Positions 58,817 through 64,000 of a DNA stretch of 64,000 nt are shown one piece after another. How positions within the stretch are numbered: position 1 is the first letter of the stretch; each line of letters opens with the position of its first letter. Location of the stretch: the NCBI GenBank assembly GCA_041390865.1, contig JAWKPC010000005.1:1-64000 (forward strand), in the 5' to 3' direction. The translations under genes and the position numbers were made by a program. This DNA is from JAUIIK01 sp041390865 (lineage in GTDB: Bacteria > Chloroflexota > Chloroflexia > Thermomicrobiales > CFX8). The notes below the pieces were generated by a model. That model searched no databases, was not told the origin of the DNA, and worked only from the letters and a program-made list of their open reading frames with translations.

Positions 58817-59874
58817 TCGTCGGCGACGGCAGGCTCGCGCTCGGCGGCCTTCTCGGCTTCCCGGGCCTTCTTCTCCATGATGTTGGTCGAATGTCCGGGA
58901 TCGAGCCGGGCGTCGGGGTTGAAGCGAATGACCGCGTGATTCACGGCGCTGACCGCCTCCGCGACGCCGGTCGCTATCAGACGGAATTTCGCCGGATAGG
59001 TCACGATATCGCCCGCACCGTAGACGCCGGGAATGTTCGTCTCCATCGTGATCTTGTCGACGGCGATCTGGTTTCGCTCGGTCTCGAGACCCCAGGTCTT
59101 GAGCGGTCCGAGATCGGCCTTGAAACCGATCGCGCAGATCATCTCATCGACCTCGACCGTCTGCTCCTCGCCGGTATCGGTGTTCTGGAACGTCACATTC
59201 CGAAGGCGATCATCCCCATCGACGTTGACGACGACGTAGCCGGGATAGAAGACCTCGGCCGGTCCGTGGAGCAACTGCTGGACCGTGTGCTCATGGGCGC
59301 GGAACTTCGAACGGTGGACGAGGGTGACCGACTCCGCGATCGGCCCGAGCGTGACGGCCCAGTCGACGGCCGAATCACCGCCGCCGACGATGAAGACCTT
59401 CTTGTCGCGAAAATCGTCGATCCGCTTGGCGAAGTAGTGGACGCCTTTACCGCCCTCGAACCGCTCGATGCCATCGACCTCCAGGCGCTTCGGTTCGAAC
59501 GCGCCGATACCGGCGCAGATGATGACCGTGCGCGCGACAATCTCACCCCGGGTCGTCGATAGGCGGATCAGGTCGTTCGCCTCATCGCGCTCAAGGCCGG
59601 TCACTTCGGTCCGTAGGCTGACCTCGGCTCCCATCGAAAGCGCCTGTTCGATAGCTGGTTCGACGTAGTCCTTCGCGAGAATTTTCGGGAAGCCGGCGAT
59701 GTCGTAGATGTACTTCTCGGGATAGATCGCCATCAGCTCACCGCCGAGCTCTTCGAGCGAGTCGGCGATGATCGTCGATGCACCGCGCATTCCGGCGTAG
59801 AAGGCAGCAAACAAGCCGACCGGTCCGCCTCCGATGATCGCTATGTCGTACGTCTTGCCTTCGAAATCCGTCAT
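58813..59874 (-). CDS. Ferredoxin--NADP reductase, thioredoxin-reductase-like
   Basis: 353 residues. Two Rossmann folds: FAD site IAIIGGGPVGLFAAFYAGMRG and NADPH site VFIVGGGDSAVDWAVTLG, plus GAGDIVTYPAKFRLIATGVAEA. The CxxC redox pair of thioredoxin reductase is missing, which identifies the ferredoxin-NADP reductase branch (type 2 FNR) found in Bacillus, Chlorobium and Chloroflexota. Passes electrons between NADPH and ferredoxin in the cytoplasm. A charged C-terminal tail (about 20 residues, Glu/Lys/Ala) is an addition. The start ATG 59874 has AGAGGTGA about 9 nt upstream. Confidence 0.94.
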   Translation of the reverse strand: MTDFEGKTYDIAIIGGGPVGLFAAFYAGMRGASTIIADSLEELGGELMAIYPEKYIYDIAGFPKILAKDYVEPAIEQALSMGAEVSLRTEVTGLERDEANDLIRLSTTRGEIVARTVIICAGIGAFEPKRLEVDGIERFEGGKGVHYFAKRIDDFRDKKVFIVGGGDSAVDWAVTLGPIAESVTLVHRSKFRAHEHTVQQLLHGPAEVFYPGYVVVNVDGDDRLRNVTFQNTDTGEEQTVEVDEMICAIGFKADLGPLKTWGLETERNQIAVDKITMETNIPGVYGAGDIVTYPAKFRLIATGVAEAVSAVNHAVIRFNPDARLDPGHSTNIMEKKAREAEKAAEREPAVADD

Positions 59875-60015
59875 GTTCAGTTCACCTCTGGAAGATTCTA
59901 TGTGTCGTTCGATGAGATGCCTGCAACTCGGGACAGGCACCAGTCAATTCTACCGACGACCGATTTGAACGACATTAGAACTTCTTCGGATCCGGAGCCC
60001 GCTGCTCGGTTCCCG

Positions 60016-60483
60016 TCAGGAAAGGCGCGCCTGGACGATCTCCGGGATGCTCCGCAGATCTTCGTAGTGCTCCTCATAGTGCGTCTTCGTGATGCGAACG
60101 ATCGGCGGCCAGTTCGTGTGCGCGGACGTAGATGCAACTCGCATGAACGCGTGGTGGGTCTTCTCGAAGTCGGCGACGACCTCGGCCAGAGACCAGTCCC
60201 GAGTTGGATCGACGTTTGACTGATTGAACTGATCCCAGGTACCGTCCGGCTCCGCCGGCGGAAGGTAACCGGACCAGCCCCGGTCCTTCGCCTCGAGATA
60301 CCGCATCACGGCACGTTCCCAGCCGGCCACATCAGCAACGACGTCTTTCCCGGACCACGTACCGACCGTGCTCGGCTCAAGCATCTGATCTTCGGGGATC
60401 GATGCGATAAGGTCCAGAAACTCACGGAACCCCCGGTCGATGACTTCCAGACTCTTCTCTCGCCCCAGATCTTCCGCAGTCAC
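60016..60483 (-). CDS. DinB/ClbS-like four-helix protein
   Basis: 155 residues: REFLDLIASIPEDQMLEPSTVGTWSGKDVVADVAGWERAVMRYLEA resembles the ClbS/DfsB and maleylpyruvate isomerase-type DinB group, with a C-terminal HYEEHYEDLRSI containing the last metal-type histidines. Probably metal-binding; some members hydrolyse genotoxins, but nothing here proves it. ATG 60483; it lies 42 nt past the lipoate ligase catalytic gene on the same strand. Confidence 0.82.
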   Translation of the reverse strand: MTAEDLGREKSLEVIDRGFREFLDLIASIPEDQMLEPSTVGTWSGKDVVADVAGWERAVMRYLEAKDRGWSGYLPPAEPDGTWDQFNQSNVDPTRDWSLAEVVADFEKTHHAFMRVASTSAHTNWPPIVRITKTHYEEHYEDLRSIPEIVQARLS

Positions 60484-60525
60484 GGCAACTCCTCCTCGAT
60501 CTTCCGCCTGGCCAAACAGCCGGTC

Positions 60526-61341
60526 TCAGGGAAGCAGGAACGTCCAATCGTCGTTCCCGAACTTCTCATCAACCAGTGTCCTTGCCTCTTCTACATCTGC
60601 CGAATCCAGATCAACATCGCGCGCGCCGGTCAGCTCGACGAACGACGAATGCAGGTGCCCGATAATCTCGTCGCGCGACATATGCGTTTGCTGGCGCAGC
60701 GGCCCGACCCGCGCATCTGCGCTGCGGATGCCTTTGTCTCGAATCTTCTCCAGGCCGATACGCAGCACCTGGGTCAGCAGCCCTTCGGTCATGTCATACG
60801 CCATCGTCGTGTGATGCAGGACCGCGCCGTCTCGACGGGCCTGGGCCGCTCCGCCGATCTTCCCGCCGCTGGACGTTATGTCGTTCAGCGGCTCGTACCA
60901 GGCGTCAAGTCCCAGGTCTCTCAGCGCGCTGATAATCCAGCTGTCGAGAAATGCGTACGACTCTGGGAACGTCAGGTCGTCGACCATCGCCGGAGGCAGG
61001 TAGGCCGAGTAGGTGATCGCGCTCTCCGGCTCGATCAACATCGCCCCGCCGCCGCTGATCCGGCGAACGATCTGAATCCCCAGCTCATCGGCGCGATCGA
61101 GATGGATCTCGTTCGAGACTGACTGGAACCGCCCGATCACGACACAGGGTCTTGCCCAGCCCCAGAAGCGAAGGAACGGTCTCCGCGCTCCCTCTCCGAC
61201 CTTCCGAGTGAAGACCTCGTCGAGGGCTAGATTCATCGCCGGATCTTGCGGCACCGGCCCGGCGATCTCCCATTCGTAGTCGCGCCATCGGGTCTCGATA
61301 CCTTCAGGGTAGAGCTGCGGTCTCTGGCTACTGGTGGTCAC
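60526..61341 (-). CDS. lplA: Lipoate-protein ligase, catalytic subunit
   Basis: Up to 271 residues of the biotin/lipoate ligase fold: FLRFWGWARPCVVIGRFQSV, VRRISGGGAMLIEPESAITYS, GGKIGGAAQARRDGAVLHHTTM (Lys-containing lipoate/AMP site). It attaches lipoate to the E2 and H subunits of 2-oxoacid dehydrogenases and the glycine cleavage system. It has no C-terminal accessory domain; that domain is encoded by the preceding gene, which overlaps its start by 14 nt. The family also includes octanoyltransferase LipM-like enzymes, but the adjacent accessory gene favours ligase. The start could be a few codons downstream of 61341. Confidence 0.88.
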   Translation of the reverse strand: MTTSSQRPQLYPEGIETRWRDYEWEIAGPVPQDPAMNLALDEVFTRKVGEGARRPFLRFWGWARPCVVIGRFQSVSNEIHLDRADELGIQIVRRISGGGAMLIEPESAITYSAYLPPAMVDDLTFPESYAFLDSWIISALRDLGLDAWYEPLNDITSSGGKIGGAAQARRDGAVLHHTTMAYDMTEGLLTQVLRIGLEKIRDKGIRSADARVGPLRQQTHMSRDEIIGHLHSSFVELTGARDVDLDSADVEEARTLVDEKFGNDDWTFLLP

Positions 61342-61615
61342 GGCCCAGACCCCTCTCTACCGCGATCGCGACCGCCTCTGGCGAAAAGCCGACCATCGAC
61401 ACGTCCGGCGCAAGCGCGCCGCGGATCTTGTCGACGATCTCCACCTGGCCGGTAGCTTCAGGGAGGCCTTCCAGCGCCGCCCGGATGTCGCCCAGCGCTT
61501 CCTCAGGGTAGAGGAAGAAATCCCCACTGACTTGGACATTCCTGAGGTGCCCGGCCTCGACGTCGAAGTTGACGCTGACCAGCTTCCCTCCGGTGGTCTT
61601 GTAGTCACCTCGCAT
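61328..61615 (-). CDS. lplB: Lipoate-protein ligase C-terminal domain subunit (LplB-like)
   Basis: 95 residues: KTTGGKLVSVNFDVEAGHLRN, VQVSGDFFLYPEEALGDI, ALEGLP. This is the Lip_prot_lig_C domain, normally the C-terminus of LplA, here as a separate gene placed before the catalytic one. In Thermoplasma acidophilum the small protein LplB is needed for lipoate adenylation by LplA. Start ATG 61615 with GGAG about 13 nt upstream. It diverges from the penicillin-acylase-like gene, about 125 nt away, where both promoters should lie. Confidence 0.88.
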   Translation of the reverse strand: MRGDYKTTGGKLVSVNFDVEAGHLRNVQVSGDFFLYPEEALGDIRAALEGLPEATGQVEIVDKIRGALAPDVSMVGFSPEAVAIAVERGLGRDHQ

Positions 61616-61740
61616 AGGTGATGTGTCTCCTTTCACGCGGGCCGGAATCCTGTCAAATCCTTGCGCACGTTGCCCGGCCTCTTCACGCTATGATGACCCA
61701 CCAGAGTGAATTCAGACCACCGCAACGGGGAGATAAGGAT

Positions 61741-64000
61741 ATGGAAAGTAACTTTTCGGTCGAGTCGGATCAGCTGGACGGTTCGCTCCCGGACCTGAGC
61801 GCCAGTATCAGCTCGGACGAGCTTGACGGCTCTGTCGACATCTGGCGCGATCAATACGGCATCCCCCACATGAAAGCGTCGACAACGCACGATGCCTTCT
61901 TCGTCCAGGGTTTCGTGCATGCCCAGGACCGTCTGTGGCAGATGGAGTTCGACCGGCGGAGAGCCTGCGGCCGGTGGTCTGAAGTCGTCGGCAAGAGCGG
62001 CCTGCTCTTCGATCGCTTCGCGCGCCGCGTCGGCATTACCGACAGCGCCAAACGAGATTACGAACACTTCAACGACGAGACCCGGGCGATGGTCGACGCA
62101 TATGCCGCAGGTGTGAACGCCTACATCGAATCGACCGACCGATTGCCGGTCGAGTATTCGATTACCGGCATCGCTGCCGAACCGTGGGAACCGTGGCACT
62201 CCAGCGCCGTCTTCAAGGTTCGCCACATTCTGATGGGCACCGGGCTGGCGAAGCTTCTCCGAGCGCGGATGCTCGTCGGTATCGGGCCGGAGATGGCGAT
62301 GCGGATGCGTTCGGAGGCCTACGACAGCCAGGTGTTGATCGTGCCGCCAGGCGAGGAATACGAGGGGATGATCGAGGAGATCAGCGACCTCGATCCCGGC
62401 AAGGACGCGATTTCGCGACTGGGCGAGCTCGAGTCAGGCAGCAACAACTGGGCGGTCCACGGGAGCCGGACTGCCTCCGGAAAGCCGCTAGTCGCGGGAG
62501 ATCCGCACCGCGCGCTCGACGTCCCGAACGTCTACTATCAGAATCACCTCGCCTGCCCGGAGTTCGATGTCATCGGCTTCTCGTTCTGCGGCGTGCCGGG
62601 ATTCCCCCACTTCGCTCACAACGAGCATGTCGCCTGGGGGATCACCCACGCGGCGGCGGACTACCAGGATCTCTACGTCGAGCACTTTCACCCGAGCCGA
62701 CCCTATCAGTACGAGTACAAGCGAGACTGGGTCGATGCCGATCACCATACCGAGCAGATCCAGATCCGGGGCGAAGACCCGGTCGACGTTGAAGTCGTCA
62801 AGACCCGCAACGGGCACGTCGTGTTCGGTGATCCGTTGGAAGGTCCAGCGATCTCGTTCCGATATTCCGCCCTCGTCGAACCAAACGCTGGCTTTCAATG
62901 CCTGCTGCCGATGCTCAAAGCAAACAGCGTCGAGGAGCTTGACGAATCGATGCGGGACTGGGTCGACCCGTGCAACAACCTGGTGATGGGCGACGTTCAC
63001 GGCACGATCGGCTACCTCACCCGCGGTCAGCTACCAGTCCGATCCCGCGCCAACGGCTGGCTCCCGGTCCCTGGCTGGGACGGCGAGCATGATTGGACCG
63101 GCGTCGTGCCGTTCGAGGAGCTGCCGCGAGTCCGAAATCCCGAAACCGGCTGGGTCGCAACCGCGAATAACCGCATCGTCGGCAATGACTACCCGCACTA
63201 CATCGCGCTGGACTTTGCGCCGGACAGCCGCGCACGGCGCATCTATGGACGGCTCCAGGACATATCCGGCGCTACGGTCGAGGATATGGCCGGAATCCAC
63301 GCCGACCGCGTATCCCTGCCCAGCCGGATCTTCGTCGATAAGCTCGCCGCTGCCGCCGAACAGGCAGCGCGAAGCGACCCGGCGATCGAGATGCTCGAGC
63401 AGTGGGATGGCGGGATGGAGAAGGATTCGCCCGAAGCCGCACTCTATATCGCGTTGCGCAATCAATTGACGGTCATCACCGCCGATCTTCCGGCCTTCGC
63501 CTCCCTGAAGCACAATCCATTCGCCGCCGAGGAGCCGCCGCTGGTCGGGCCGATCGGCTTGCTGTACTGGATCGTCCCCCAGTTTCTCACCGGAAATGAT
63601 GAATCCTTGCTTCCGGACGGAACGACCTGGAACGATCTCTTGCTCCAGGCATTCGATGCCGCGACGGCCGAGCTTTCGGAACGGCTTGGCGACGATCCAG
63701 CCGGCTGGAGCTGGGCGGCGATTCACCGGACCGCGCCGACGCACCCGCTAGCCCTGGTTAGCGCTGATCTCGGGGAGGCGCTCAATCCGCCATCAGTGAC
63801 GATCGGCGGCGACAGCGACACGCCGCAAGCGGCCGGGATCTACCCCGGCGTCAGCTACAACGTGGCCGGCACGTCGGTTGCCCGTTACATCTTTGACACG
63901 GCCGACTGGGAGAACAGCCGCTGGATCGTGCCGCTTGGCAGCTCGGGCCATCCGGGAAGCCCCCACTACGCAGATCAGGCCGATCGCTGGTCGAACGTTG
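61741..64000 (+). CDS. Penicillin acylase family hydrolase, 3' truncated by window edge
   Basis: Open from ATG 61741 (GGGGAGATAAGGAT directly upstream) to the window end, at least 753 residues; the frame was read directly from the sequence. Ntn-hydrolase features: IPHMKASTTHDAFFVQGFVHAQDRLWQMEF (alpha chain), then the autocleavage site SG-S234-NNWAV, where Ser234 becomes the beta-chain N-terminal nucleophile, GDPHR, GFPHFAHNEHVAWGITH, and NLVMGDVHGTIGYLTRG. There is no signal peptide, so it may act in the cytoplasm on acyl-homoserine lactones, N-acyl amino acids or other amides. The 3' end lies outside the window. Confidence 0.92.
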   Translation, partial: MESNFSVESDQLDGSLPDLSASISSDELDGSVDIWRDQYGIPHMKASTTHDAFFVQGFVHAQDRLWQMEFDRRRACGRWSEVVGKSGLLFDRFARRVGITDSAKRDYEHFNDETRAMVDAYAAGVNAYIESTDRLPVEYSITGIAAEPWEPWHSSAVFKVRHILMGTGLAKLLRARMLVGIGPEMAMRMRSEAYDSQVLIVPPGEEYEGMIEEISDLDPGKDAISRLGELESGSNNWAVHGSRTASGKPLVAGDPHRALDVPNVYYQNHLACPEFDVIGFSFCGVPGFPHFAHNEHVAWGITHAAADYQDLYVEHFHPSRPYQYEYKRDWVDADHHTEQIQIRGEDPVDVEVVKTRNGHVVFGDPLEGPAISFRYSALVEPNAGFQCLLPMLKANSVEELDESMRDWVDPCNNLVMGDVHGTIGYLTRGQLPVRSRANGWLPVPGWDGEHDWTGVVPFEELPRVRNPETGWVATANNRIVGNDYPHYIALDFAPDSRARRIYGRLQDISGATVEDMAGIHADRVSLPSRIFVDKLAAAAEQAARSDPAIEMLEQWDGGMEKDSPEAALYIALRNQLTVITADLPAFASLKHNPFAAEEPPLVGPIGLLYWIVPQFLTGNDESLLPDGTTWNDLLLQAFDAATAELSERLGDDPAGWSWAAIHRTAPTHPLALVSADLGEALNPPSVTIGGDSDTPQAAGIYPGVSYNVAGTSVARYIFDTADWENSRWIVPLGSSGHPGSPHYADQADRWSNV

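Overview
The window is a roughly 60 percent GC bacterial chromosome fragment, probably from a soil or sediment Chloroflexota of the Thermomicrobia type (Sphaerobacter relatives). That placement is an inference from protein style: Thr-rich and NHL-repeat secreted proteins, lipoproteins with poly-Asp tethers, BNR/sortilin-like proteins, and many amidohydrolases, M20/M28 peptidases and Gfo/Idh/MocA oxidoreductases. The 16S gene (5657-7184, minus) would settle it. There is no prophage, CRISPR array or complete insertion sequence.

Layout. 1-1690: 3' part of a family B DNA polymerase. 1806-7502: a complete minus-strand rRNA operon, 16S, tRNA-Ile, tRNA-Ala, 23S, 5S, initiator tRNA-Met, with its promoter, terminator and the long inverted repeats that bracket 16S and 23S for processing. 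7604-19561: a secreted NHL-repeat protein, an orotate-phosphoribosyltransferase-like gene, a TIM-barrel/Gfo-Idh pair behind a broken REP-associated transposase, an aminotransferase/DUF5063/amidohydrolase/NHL run with REP-like hairpins, and a sugar-type ABC ATPase. 19644-26877: a GGDEF plus HD-GYP sensor, then AroM, 3-methyladenine glycosylase and an M28 peptidase on the minus strand, then a lipoprotein cytochrome c and a YdhR-like protein. 26975-29014: an island of decayed secreted-protein genes. 29338-34643: a large BNR-repeat protein, a MscS channel and an ArsR/SRPBCC pair with a visible operator. 35218-43131: gamma-glutamyltransferase, a PLP desulfhydrase or ACC-deaminase-like enzyme, a peptide ABC transporter (binding protein and two permeases, no ATPases) and an acyl-CoA dehydrogenase. 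43171-51368: DinB-like, NhaA, M20 peptidase, DUF3303, two coupled polysaccharide deacetylases, PdxH and an SLC13-type transporter. 51677-57233: a minus run of MarC-like membrane protein, alpha/alpha-toroid protein, TcuA-like flavoprotein, Gfo/Idh and GNAT. 57313-64000: GrpB, a decayed esterase, a ferredoxin-NADP reductase, a DinB/ClbS-like protein, a two-gene lipoate-protein ligase and the start of a penicillin-acylase-family hydrolase.

Together the genes describe an aerobic heterotroph that scavenges peptides, gamma-glutamyl compounds and amides, with lipoate-dependent metabolism and cyclic-di-GMP signalling.

Two themes stand out. First, otherwise well conserved genes are broken by small frameshifts, and ten clean cases on both strands all look like the loss of exactly one base. 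This points to residual assembly deletions, or less likely to decay. Second, several compact arrangements deserve attention: the split lipoate ligase, the transposase carrying a copy of its own REP-like hairpin, the leaderless ArsR operator, and the membrane protein/toroid/flavoprotein operon.
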